Positions 17,176 through 26,200 of a stretch of DNA of 64,000 bases are shown piece after piece. Source of the DNA: an uncultured Eubacterium sp. (GTDB lineage Bacteria; Bacillota; Clostridia; Oscillospirales; Acutalibacteraceae); NCBI GenBank assembly GCA_910577195.1, contig CAJTLP010000005.1, positions 124,001 through 188,000 of the forward strand, given 5' to 3'. The notes below the pieces were generated by a model, which worked only from the letters and a program-made list of their open reading frames with translations, made no database searches and had not been told where the DNA came from. A program made the position numbers and the translations under genes. The stretch's first letter is position 1; each line of letters begins with the position of its first letter.

Positions 17176-17217
17176 TTGACATTTTTGCCATTTTGATATA
17201 TTATAGAACATATGTTC
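17176..17217 (+). promoter_or_regulatory. dinB promoter with LexA (SOS) operator
   Basis: -35 TTGACA (17176-17181) and -10 TATTAT (17199-17204) at 17 bp spacing, followed directly by GAACATATGTTC (17206-17217), a perfect palindrome of the Gram-positive LexA/DinR box type (GAACN4GTTC). The operator covers the transcription start, so repression by LexA and induction by DNA damage are expected. Confidence 0.9.
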
Positions 17218-17240
17218 TATATAGTAAAAAGGTGATACAA

Positions 17241-18470
17241 ATGGAAAGAGAAATACTGCACGTTGACTGCAATAAATTCTATGCAAGCGTTGAATGTTAT
17301 CTGCACCCTGAGCTCAGGGATAAGCCTGTGGCTGTGGGCGGAAGCGAGGAATCAAGACACGGCATAATCCTTACGAAAAATGAAATCGCATCAAAATACG
17401 GCTTGACAGTTGGCGAGCCATTATGGAAGGCACGGCAGAAATGCCCTGATTTAATTATCGTTCCGCCTAATTTCCCTGTGTATATTGAATTTTCACAGAG
17501 AGTAAGAAAAATACTGGAGGACTATACGGATTTAATTGAACCCTTCGGACTGGATGAATCCTGGCTTGATGTGACAGGCGATTGGAATAAAACAGGCTAC
17601 GAAATTGCACAGGAAATAAGACAGAGGGTTAAGGATGAAATAGGTATAACTGTCAGTATCGGTCTCAGCTTCAACAAAATTTTTGCCAAGCTCGGTTCGG
17701 ACTATAAAAAGCCTGACGCAGTAACCGTGATAAGCAAAAAGAACTATAAGGATATCGTATGGAAACTGCCCTGCAGCGATATGCTTATGATTGGCAAGGC
17801 GACCACAAAAAAATTAAACACCTACGGTATTTACACCATAGGCGATGTGGCAAATGCTGACGATAAATTTATGAAAAATATTTTTGGCAAAAACGGTCAG
17901 ATGCTCCAGCGGTTTGCACGCGGTGAGGACTACTCCCCTGTCAGACATATGGATCTGGCCAGAGATATCAAAAGCATTGGCAATTCCACCACTACACCGA
18001 GAGATCTGAAGAATAATGAGGATGCAAAAATCATTTTCACTGTACTGGCGGAGAGTGTTGCCAGGCGAATGAGAACGCATAATCTGAAAGGCGTTACCCT
18101 TACAATATCCGTAAGGGACAGCGAGCTGAACACCTTCACAAGGCAATGCAAAATGCCTGCTCCCACAAATGTAAGCACCGAGCTTATCAAGTACGCAATG
18201 GCACTTTTTACGACAAATTACAGCTGGGATAAGCCTATACGCAGCTTAGGGCTGAGCGTTACCGATTTTGACTATGACGGTGTTTTGCAGTTTGACTTAT
18301 CCGGCTCCGTTCAGAAAAGAGAAAAGCTGGAGAAGCTTGAAACAGCAGTAGATAGGCTCAAGGACAGATACGGCAGCTTCTGCGTGCAGAAAGCGACCTC
18401 TCTTTATGATGAAGAGCTGTCACATTTCAGCCCCTTTGAAAAACATATTATTCATCCGGTTTGTATATAG
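17241..18470 (+). CDS. dinB: Y-family DNA polymerase (Pol IV/DinB type)
   Basis: Translesion polymerase of about 409 residues. Catalytic carboxylates lie in ILHVDCNKFYASVE and GLDESWLDVTG; the latter has Ser where many DinB proteins have Ala. GIGKATT-like helix-hairpin-helix (MIGKATTKKLNTYGIYTIGD) and the little-finger domain follow. The ATG at 17241 follows AAAAAGGTGATA; the upstream open frame lies in the promoter and is not coding. No QxxLF clamp motif is evident at the C-terminus. The LexA box shows SOS control. The last 51 bases overlap the convergent MATE remnant. Confidence 0.93.
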   Translation: MEREILHVDCNKFYASVECYLHPELRDKPVAVGGSEESRHGIILTKNEIASKYGLTVGEPLWKARQKCPDLIIVPPNFPVYIEFSQRVRKILEDYTDLIEPFGLDESWLDVTGDWNKTGYEIAQEIRQRVKDEIGITVSIGLSFNKIFAKLGSDYKKPDAVTVISKKNYKDIVWKLPCSDMLMIGKATTKKLNTYGIYTIGDVANADDKFMKNIFGKNGQMLQRFARGEDYSPVRHMDLARDIKSIGNSTTTPRDLKNNEDAKIIFTVLAESVARRMRTHNLKGVTLTISVRDSELNTFTRQCKMPAPTNVSTELIKYAMALFTTNYSWDKPIRSLGLSVTDFDYDGVLQFDLSGSVQKREKLEKLETAVDRLKDRYGSFCVQKATSLYDEELSHFSPFEKHIIHPVCI

Positions 18471-18941
18471 AACAGCTTTATTCACCTTTCGCATTAATAC
18501 ATATGCAATAATCAGTGTAACAATCTCCGCTATAGGGAATGTAGTCCATATAAGCCAATTGCTTGCTTTTGAATGCGATACAAGCTTGGCAAGAATCCAC
18601 GCAACAGGCAGCACAAAAACAAGCTGTCGTCCAAGTGAAACCACTAAGGATTCAACACCTCTGTTCAGTGCCTGGAAAACGCCCTGAAGTGCAATATTAA
18701 TTCCTGCAAATATAAAGCTGATTGTTATGATGTGCATAGCGCTTATGAATACGGTTTCTGTTTCGCCTAACAAACTGAATACTTTTGCAAACGGCTGAGC
18801 AAATATTTCAACAACAACTGTTCCTATCAGCATAATGATTGACGTATACAACACGCCGTATTTTATGCCGTCCTTTATGCCCATTGACAGCATTAATTTT
18901 TTAACAGGCATAACTGCCATTTTTTCATCTTTCCTGTCCAT
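18420..18941 (-). pseudogene. MATE-family efflux transporter with a large internal deletion
   Basis: 173 residues instead of about 440-460. The first 20 (MDRKDEKMAVMPVKKLMLSMG) are the normal N-terminus of Firmicute MATE proteins, but the sequence then jumps to DGIKYGVLYTSIIM, which belongs to the C-terminal half, and continues normally (GINIALQGVFQALNRGVESL) to the end. The frame is kept across the join, so about 280 residues, including all of the first transmembrane bundle, were lost cleanly. ATG 18941 has AGGAG upstream. A product could be made but is unlikely to transport. Confidence 0.85.
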
Positions 18942-18956
18942 AACTATCTCCTGAAA

Positions 18957-19007
18957 ACAAAAAATGTGCAGCCACTGCCGATTGGAATTACGCAGTAAGC
19001 TACACAT
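18957..19007 (-). promoter_or_regulatory. Terminator-like hairpin in the MATE leader (possible attenuator)
   Basis: On the minus strand the leader forms a long stem, ATGTGTAGCTTACTGC pairing with GCAGTGGCTGCACAT with one bulge, followed by six Ts, then the AGGAG of the MATE gene. It lies between promoter and start codon, the layout of transcription attenuation. An ATG at 19007, at about the predicted RNA 5' end, opens a frame that runs through the stem into the MATE gene. Confidence 0.7.
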
Positions 19008-19016
19008 CTTGCTAAT

Positions 19017-19044
19017 ATTATACTGTTTTAAAAATGAATGTCAA
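19017..19044 (-). promoter_or_regulatory. Promoter of the MATE leader
   Basis: -35 TTGACA (19039-19044) and -10 TATAAT (19017-19022) on the minus strand, 16 bp spacing, both consensus. The transcript would begin near 19010, just before the hairpin. Confidence 0.85.
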
Positions 19045-19123
19045 AGGCAATTTGGCACAAATTTGCATGATACTTTTCAATGATTATTCAGCAAAGTATT
19101 TAATTATGAAATCAATCATAAAA

Positions 19124-19894
19124 TTATTTATTTGCAATAAAGAACAATCTCGGAAAGCGGAAAATCACCTCACCGTTTTTTTGAACAGGATAAGCCTTTT
19201 TCACCTCTTCAAAAACATCATTTTCAAACTCTGTCTTTTTATCATCAGCCAAAGCATCCAGATACGGCTTCAGACCTGTTGAGCGGTACCATTCAATGAT
19301 GCTCTGCTGGGACGGCATACGGTGAAAATAGACTGTATGCCACATTGAAAAATCAGAAGAAATGTCTGAAAGCAAGTCAAAATATTCCTCTTCCCTAAGG
19401 ATATTAAACACCTTTTCAAAGGGAATAAAAGTTTTCCATTCCTTTCTTGATGCAACCTCATCCACAATTTTATGCATAGGCTGATTAAACTGAAAAGGCA
19501 CCTGCACCGCCATAACACCTTTATCATTCAGTATGTGCATCATATCTGCGAGCAGCTTTTTATGATTCGGTATCCACTGAATACAGGCATTTGAAAATAC
19601 GACATCAAATTTGCCTTCTAATTTATCAAAATCCTTTGTTGCATCAAAAAGCATAAAATCAAGCTCAGGGTAGTCCGCCTTAGCCTTTTCAATCATATTG
19701 GGTGAAAAGTCCACACCGAGAATATACGCATTCGGATAACGTTTTTTCAGCACTGCCGTACTGTTACCGGGACCGCAGCCGATATCAAGAATACGCTGTG
19801 GATTTTCCACATCAATTCTATTCACCAGATCAATGGACGGCTGTGTGCGTTCTGCCTTGAATTTTAAATACTGCTCAGAATTCCAATCGCTCAT
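19124..19894 (-). CDS. tam: Class I SAM-dependent methyltransferase, trans-aconitate methyltransferase-like
   Basis: A 256-residue Rossmann methyltransferase. Motif I is ILDIGCGPGNSTAVL (about 36-50), the acidic end of strand 2 is GVDFSPNMI, and FSNACIQWIPNH is the motif typical of Tam-type enzymes that methylate trans-aconitate. The ATG at 19894 is chosen with AAAGGA upstream. The specific substrate is by family similarity only; related enzymes include malonyl-ACP methyltransferase-like BioC, from which the QWIPNH motif separates it. It is monocistronic, bounded by terminators and the MATE promoter. Confidence 0.78.
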   Translation of the reverse strand: MSDWNSEQYLKFKAERTQPSIDLVNRIDVENPQRILDIGCGPGNSTAVLKKRYPNAYILGVDFSPNMIEKAKADYPELDFMLFDATKDFDKLEGKFDVVFSNACIQWIPNHKKLLADMMHILNDKGVMAVQVPFQFNQPMHKIVDEVASRKEWKTFIPFEKVFNILREEEYFDLLSDISSDFSMWHTVYFHRMPSQQSIIEWYRSTGLKPYLDALADDKKTEFENDVFEEVKKAYPVQKNGEVIFRFPRLFFIANK

Positions 19895-19918
19895 AAAGCT
19901 CAATCCTTTCTAAAAAAT

Positions 19919-19950
19919 CAGCCGAAGGTTGTTTGATAACCTTCGGCTTT
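19919..19950. terminator. Terminator downstream of leuB
   Basis: AGCCGAAGGTT...AACCTTCGGCT between leuB and the methyltransferase; on the minus strand it is followed by TGATTTTTT. Confidence 0.88.
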
Positions 19951-19961
19951 CATAATACAGA

Positions 19962-21032
19962 TTATAATAATGATGCTACCATATCACCCATCTGTGATGT
20001 GTTTACGGTTTCAAGTCCGTCCTCTGCAATATCAGGCGTTCTCACCTTAGTAAGAGCAGTATCCACTGCCTTTTCAATTGCATCGGCAGCCGCACTTTCG
20101 CCCAGTGAATATCTGAGCATCATTGCACCTGAAAGAATGGTAGCAAGCGGATTCGCCTTGCCCTGTCCTGCAATATCCGGCGCAGAGCCGTGAATCGGCT
20201 CATACATACCGAATGTACCCTCAGCAAGAGATGCAGATGCAAGCATACCGATTGAACCTGAAATCATAGATGCCTCATCGGATAAAATATCACCGAAAAT
20301 ATTTGATGTTACAATTGTATCAAACTGATTTGGATTACGGACAAGCTGCATTGCACAGTTGTCAACATACATATAGGAAATCTCAACCTCAGGGTAGTCC
20401 TTGCCTACCTCCTCCATAACCTTTCTCCAGAGCTTGGAAGAGTCAAGCACATTCGCCTTATCAACGCAAGTAAGCTTCTTATTACGCTTCATAGCATATT
20501 CAAAGCCTGCCTTGACAATACGCTTGATTTCAGGATAGGTGTAACGCTCGGTATCATATGCACCGACAACGCCATTCTCCTCATATGTTCCTCTGTCGCC
20601 GAAATAGATGCCGCCTGTAAGCTCACGTACAATGAGAATATCAAGCTCATCACCGATAATTTCAGGCTTAAGAGGAGATGCTGATTTCAGCGGAGCAAAA
20701 ATCTTTGCAGGACGAAGATTCGCAAATAAGCCCAGTGACTCACGGATTGCAAGGAGTCCCTTTTCAGGTCTGATTTCGCTTGGAAGTGTATCCCACTTAG
20801 GACCGCCTACCGAGCCTAAAAGCACAGCGTCTGCAGCCTTGCAGGAAACCTCTGTCTGCTCAGGATAAGGCTTGCCGTATTCATCAATAGCAGCTCCGCC
20901 CAAAAGCTGGTAATCATAGTCAAGAGAAAAACCGAATTTCTCCCCTGCCTTATCAAGCACCTTAATACATTCGTCAACGATTTCAGGGCCGATTCCGTCA
21001 CCCTTTAAAACTGTAATTTTATAATTATTCAT
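19962..21032 (-). CDS. leuB: 3-isopropylmalate dehydrogenase
   Basis: Oxidative decarboxylation of 3-isopropylmalate in leucine synthesis, NAD-dependent. 356 residues. GDGIGPEIV at the N-terminus, RESLGLFANLRPAK, RELTGGIYFG (substrate arginines and the Tyr), DKANVL and the NAD site HGSAPDIAGQGKANP are all intact. The LLAIRESLGLFANLRP segment is leuB-like and separates it from isocitrate dehydrogenase. AGGAGG precedes ATG 21032. It is 23 bases after leuA and shares its T-box promoter. leuC and leuD are not in the window. Confidence 0.96.
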   Translation of the reverse strand: MNNYKITVLKGDGIGPEIVDECIKVLDKAGEKFGFSLDYDYQLLGGAAIDEYGKPYPEQTEVSCKAADAVLLGSVGGPKWDTLPSEIRPEKGLLAIRESLGLFANLRPAKIFAPLKSASPLKPEIIGDELDILIVRELTGGIYFGDRGTYEENGVVGAYDTERYTYPEIKRIVKAGFEYAMKRNKKLTCVDKANVLDSSKLWRKVMEEVGKDYPEVEISYMYVDNCAMQLVRNPNQFDTIVTSNIFGDILSDEASMISGSIGMLASASLAEGTFGMYEPIHGSAPDIAGQGKANPLATILSGAMMLRYSLGESAAADAIEKAVDTALTKVRTPDIAEDGLETVNTSQMGDMVASLL

Positions 21033-21055
21033 AATAATTTGTCCTCCTGTATATA

Positions 21056-22798
21056 TCAGCAAACATCGAAAATGCCCGGCATTGTGTCGTCACGCATTGT
21101 GTCAGCCTGGTCACGGTTGATTGCACAAACGATACCCTTCATTGATGCATAGCTGATATTATGGCTTACACCGATACCAAACACATCTTTGCCCTGTGGG
21201 TTTTTAAGATGAATATAGCTGATAGCCTTTGAGTCAGAGCCGACAGCAATAGCGTGCTCGCTGTAATCCACAAACTCATAGCCTGTAAGTCCGATTTTAT
21301 TCATAGCCTGACAGAATGCACCGATAGGACCTGAGCCTGTACCCTCAATTTTAACAGGTGCATTATCCTTGTACTTAATTTCACCTGTGAAATGAACGGA
21401 AGTTAAATAATCAGCCTCATTCTTTTCCTCGCTGATTTTATAATTGAGAAGTCTGTAAGGACCGCATACATTTCTGTATTCCTTCTGGAACAGGTCGAAA
21501 ATCTCTGCTGTATGGAGCTCCTTACCCTTTTCGTCACAAGCCTTCTGCACAACTGCACCGAATTCAGGGTGCATAGCCTTAGGCATCTTGATGCCGTATT
21601 CATTGGCAAGAATATATGCTGTACCGCCCTTACCACTCTGTGAATTGATACGGATAATCGGCTCATACTCTCTGCCTACGTCGGCAGGGTCGATAGGAAG
21701 GTAAGGCACCTCCCACATATCCGTACCGCTTTCCTCCATATACATTTTGCCCTTATTGATAGCATCCTGATGTGAGCCGGAGAATGCAGTGAACACAAGC
21801 TCACCTGCATAAGGGTGACGAGGCGGAACAGTCATCTTCGTTGTTCTTTCGTAAACCTCTTTAATCTTATTGATATCATGGAAATCAAGTTCAGGGTCAA
21901 CGCCCTGTGTCCACATATTCAGTGCAAGCGTAACGATATCCACATTACCTGTTCTTTCACCGTTACCGAAAAGTGTACCCTCAACTCGGTCAGCACCGGC
22001 AAGAAGAGCAAGCTCAGCAGCAGCTACGCCTGTACCTCTGTCGTTATGAGGATGAAGAGAAATAATAGCTGCATCACGGTTAGGAAGCTTACGGCAGAAA
22101 TACTCAATCTGATCTGCATAACCGTTAGGCGTTGAGCCCTCAACAGTTGAAGGCAGATTAAGAATAATCGGATTTTCCTTAGTAATATGGAGTTCCTCCA
22201 TAACCTGTCGGCAAATCTCAACTGCATTATCCATTTCTGTTCCTGTAAAGCTTTCAGGGCTGTACTCAAAACGGATATTGGTTTCAGGATTTGTTTTCTT
22301 CTGCTCTTCAGTCAGTTCATATATGAGCTTTGCACCCTTAACTGCAATATCAATCACACCCTGCATATCCGTCTTGAAAACGACCTTACGCTGAAGGGTT
22401 GAGGTTGAATTATAAAAATGCACAATTACATTTTTAGCGCCCTTGATAGCCTCAAAGGTTTTCTTGATAAGATGCTCTCTCGCCTGAACAAGCACCTGAA
22501 TGGTTACATCATCAGGAATATAGCCGCCGTCAATCAGTGTTCTGAGAATTTCATACTCTGTTTCACTGGCAGACGGAAATCCAACCTCAATTTCCTTAAC
22601 ACCGATATTAACAAGTGTTGTGAAAAGTTCTAACTTTTCCTGCAGGTTCATTGGGTCAACAAGTGCCTGATTGCCGTCACGCATATCAACCGAGCACCAT
22701 ACAGGTGCCTTTGTGATTGTATTGTTCGGCCATGTACGGTCCGGAATGTTTATCGGATTGAAGCCGACATATTTTTCATACCCTTTTTTCATTATCAT
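21056..22798 (-). CDS. leuA: 2-isopropylmalate synthase (LeuA type 2, fungal-like form)
   Basis: Condenses acetyl-CoA with 2-oxoisovalerate, the first leucine-specific step. About 580 residues, the long 'yeast-like' form: a leader with NIPDRTWPNNTI, then the TIM barrel with WCSVDMRDGNQALVDPM, metal-binding HPHNDRGTG and NGERTGNVD, and a C-terminal LeuA_dimer/allosteric domain (from about 430) that binds leucine in the family. AAAGGAG precedes two candidate ATGs (22798 and 22792); either is possible. It is controlled by the T-box upstream. Confidence 0.95.
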   Translation of the reverse strand: MIMKKGYEKYVGFNPINIPDRTWPNNTITKAPVWCSVDMRDGNQALVDPMNLQEKLELFTTLVNIGVKEIEVGFPSASETEYEILRTLIDGGYIPDDVTIQVLVQAREHLIKKTFEAIKGAKNVIVHFYNSTSTLQRKVVFKTDMQGVIDIAVKGAKLIYELTEEQKKTNPETNIRFEYSPESFTGTEMDNAVEICRQVMEELHITKENPIILNLPSTVEGSTPNGYADQIEYFCRKLPNRDAAIISLHPHNDRGTGVAAAELALLAGADRVEGTLFGNGERTGNVDIVTLALNMWTQGVDPELDFHDINKIKEVYERTTKMTVPPRHPYAGELVFTAFSGSHQDAINKGKMYMEESGTDMWEVPYLPIDPADVGREYEPIIRINSQSGKGGTAYILANEYGIKMPKAMHPEFGAVVQKACDEKGKELHTAEIFDLFQKEYRNVCGPYRLLNYKISEEKNEADYLTSVHFTGEIKYKDNAPVKIEGTGSGPIGAFCQAMNKIGLTGYEFVDYSEHAIAVGSDSKAISYIHLKNPQGKDVFGIGVSHNISYASMKGIVCAINRDQADTMRDDTMPGIFDVC

Positions 22799-22830
22799 CA
22801 ATCTCCTTTTACTTTATATTTGCACAGGAG

Positions 22831-23105
22831 CAAAAAATAAGCCCCTATACACAATAGTATAGGGACGTAATATTTACGTGGTACCACCCTATTTCAGCAG
22901 ATATAAATCCGCCCTTTAGCATCCATCAATGCCTTTGCCGATAACGCCGCAACACGGCTGCTCCTATTCATTTCTATTCAGAACAGCAACTCTGCAGAGA
23001 GCTATACACCAAATAATCTGTATTGACTCACACCGGCCGTCAACTCTCTTAAACGAAATTACAAGGTCTTTTTCTGCTTCACAGTTTTTGCTTGGGTACT
23101 ATTTA
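22831..23105 (-). promoter_or_regulatory. T-box leader of leuA-leuB
   Basis: The T-box core AGGGTGGTACCACG lies at 22877-22890 (minus strand), followed by a terminator CCCTATAC...GTATAGGGG with a T-run (22831-22865). Stem I is further upstream, with the apical GGCCGGTGTGA loop closed by TTGAC/GTCAA. By comparison with known leaders the specifier is probably CTC (22999-23001), a leucine codon, which fits the gene controlled. Uncharged tRNA-Leu would stabilise the antiterminator. Confidence 0.92.
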
Positions 23106-23116
23106 GTTGTAATGCT

Positions 23117-23144
23117 ATTATAACAAATTAAAAATATTTGTCAA
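23117..23144 (-). promoter_or_regulatory. Promoter of the leuA T-box transcript
   Basis: -35 TTGACA (23139-23144) and -10 TATAAT (23117-23122) on the minus strand with 16 bp spacing, immediately upstream of Stem I. Confidence 0.88.
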
Positions 23145-23179
23145 GTAGATTAGCTGTTGTTTTATATAAATACAATTAC

Positions 23180-23211
23180 AAAGGCAGGATTTCCGTAAAA
23201 ATCCTGCCTTT
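23180..23211 (-). terminator. Terminator of the surface-protein gene
   Basis: AAAGGCAGGAT...ATCCTGCCTTT about 55 bases after the stop codon of the surface protein; the following T-run is interrupted, so efficiency may be moderate. Confidence 0.75.
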
Positions 23212-23265
23212 GCTGAGGTAGAAACAGTAAAAACTGATTTCTGTATTAAAATAAACTCATTTCAA

Positions 23266-26200
23266 TTATTCAGCAGCTTCGCTGCTCTTTCTCTTCTTGT
23301 ATGCAACGAAAGACACTGCGATTGCTGCAGCAAGTACAACATATACTGCACCCATTACATATGCAGATTCTTCTCCGCCTGTCTTAGGAATCATAGGATT
23401 CTTAAGATTCTTTTTCTTAGCATCTGAATTATTGGCATCAGAGGAATTTGAAGAACCGTTATTACCATTATTCTTTCCGCCTAAGCCAAAGAGGTCTTCA
23501 AGCTTATCCATAATGCTGAGTGAACCTGAGCTGCTGCCGTTACCTGATGTATTATTGTTGTTATCATCATCTGATGGCTCGTCAGGATCAACAGGCTTAA
23601 CAGGTTTTTCAATTTCGTCGCCGCTTTCCTGTCCGAGAAGGTCAAGGATTTCACCATATGTATCAACGGCACCGATTTCTACCCAAACATCAGTATAGTT
23701 TGTAACCATTGATGCAAGACCGCCGAGATTATCGGTAATGAGCTTTCTTACAGCTGCATACACATCCTTGTCAGCAAATACTACATTATAAATGTAATAG
23801 AAAACAGTTGAGAATGCAGAATCCACATCACCATTTCTAAGGATGAAATACTTGTTGAAATCAGATGAGCTTTCAACTGACTGAAGTGTGCAGCAGTTGG
23901 CAAGCTTGGTCCAGTTAATCGGTGGAAGAGTAATGGTAAGCGGTGAGCCTGTAAGACCTGAAAGGTCGATAGGCTGAGAAAGCAGATTATTGATTGCTTT
24001 CTTTGAGACATCAAGACCGCCGAGCATATCCTTTAAAAGGCCGAAAGACTTTGAAGCTTCCTTAAGTGCGTTGTTAATCATATCGTTATCAATTACATAA
24101 GCGATACGAGGAAGAACCTTAAGAAGTCCGTTAAGCGGATCAGGTGAAACAACATCAACAATATCTGTAAAGAGATGGTCAAGAACAGGCTTTAAGAGAT
24201 GGTCGGCTGCAATATAAGCACCTTTTTCTTCTCTTACTTTCTCATAATTTGCTTTGTACTCAGCCTGAGTAGGAAGGTCAATCATACCAATCTGCTCAAG
24301 AAGAGGAATAAGCGTAGCATAAACACCGGTCTGATACTTACCGTCAGATGTCATATAGTCAAACATCTTGATATCTACGGCAACATCCATAATTCCCATT
24401 GCCTTGATTTTTCCGTCAGGAGCAAGGAGCGTTGTGATTGGACGGAGAACTGCAAGGAGTGCATCTGCAAATCCCTCACGGTCACCTGCTTTGAATCCGA
24501 AGTCCTCAGCTGTGAAGGTTACGTTTGCAAGGTTAACAACCTTTTCGGTTACATTTGCACCCTCAACTGCCTTAATCTTGGCAATTGCACCAGCATACTT
24601 GTCGCCGTCAGCTGCAAGATAATCGGCAATCTTATCTGTTGTAACAATCCAGCTGATAATCTGACCGAGTTTAAATGTAAGCTTTGAGCCTAAAGCCTCA
24701 ACCTCAACATCACTCTGATCCTGAATGAGTGTAGCATAAAGATCAAAGATAGCTTCAATGATTGCAGGCTGATATAACTTATCCTTAAGAACATTGTCAA
24801 GACCGTTTGACAGATCAATGTCCTTAGCAACGAGCGGCATAAGTGTATCCGCGACAAGTCCCCAAAGACCGTCTGCAGCACTCTGGATACCGCCGGTAGT
24901 CCAAGCAACCGCACTGTTTTCAGGACGAACAAAAGTTGTAGTCTTAAATGCACCAATCTCTTTAGAGAAATCATTCATATCCATAATTGGCTGCTGAATA
25001 AGAACATACTGATCATAAAGGTCAGATGGAATTGTTGATTTAAACTCATCCATTAATACGTATTTATTGTAAACCTGCTGCTGAATATCTCTTGTAAGCT
25101 TATTCATATCAACAGTTTTCATTATGTCGTAAAAGCCCTTTGTTGCTGTGTCAACAAGCTTTTCCTTAACATCGGCAGGAACCTTTCCCTGATATTCACC
25201 GCTCATTGCATGATATTTGCTAATAGCAGTTTTTACAATGCTATCTGTAAGCTTATTCACATCAACTGTCTTCATATACTCAACAAATTCATTGAGTCTG
25301 TTGTTATTTACAATATTCTGTAAATCTGCAACAAGAGCATTTACATTTTTCTTATTAAACTGAATCTGGTTATCATATACAACGTTTGCATCAACTTCTT
25401 CGTTGTATGCATCTGAGCTGCCGAGCTTGTAAACCAAACCGGAAGCAACGTTTACATATGAACTTTCCATTAACTTTTTAAGTGCAGCTTTTGCAAGCGG
25501 ATCGGAAACTGCAGCAATAGCATCATCAACAGCTTTGATTTCAGCCTCAGTAACTGCCTCAGCATTGAAATTTCTCATACCGGTTTCATATGCGAGAGTT
25601 GCAGCTTTCTTGAATGCATCACCGAATACAGGTGCAAAAAGCTCTACTGCTTTAGTATATGCCTCTCTGCCGTAAGGAGCACTGTCAGTAAGGAAGTTCG
25701 CATTCATTTCTTCCATTCCAGCTTTATAAGTAGCTGCATTCTGACCGGTTTTCCAAGTTCTCTTACCGCTGGAGCCCTGCATATAGGTTGTGTAGCTGAT
25801 TGATTTTGGATCATTCTTTCCTGCTTTATCCTGTAAATAATTGTATGTGATTCTTTCAATATTATCATACAAATCCACTTTACCGTTTGCAGACGGTGAG
25901 GTCATATAGATATAGAAAGCATCACCATAAGGATAAAAATAGTTTGCAAAGTCAGCACCCTTTGCAGTAAGCTTTGCTACATCAGGAACGGTCTTTTCAT
26001 AATGCTCATAACCGGCCGGCTTTTTCTGGAAGTCAAAGCTTGTGTTAAACAGTGTACCGTCAACCTTAACGTAGATTTTGCCAACAATATCAAAAGCATC
26101 CTGATAATCCTTAGGGAAGTCACCAACCATATCGGCTAATGCTTTGAGACCGTCAGGATTGCTTGAGCCGTAAACCTTAGCGTTTGAGCTTGAGCTTGTT

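Noticed and set aside
23297..23698. Long antisense frame opposite the surface-protein C-terminus (133 codons)
   Set aside because: It mirrors the low-complexity linker of the real gene, has no ribosome binding site and no recognisable domain.
24199..24687. 162-codon plus-strand frame inside the surface-protein gene
   Set aside because: Antisense shadow; no Shine-Dalgarno and an improbable residue composition.
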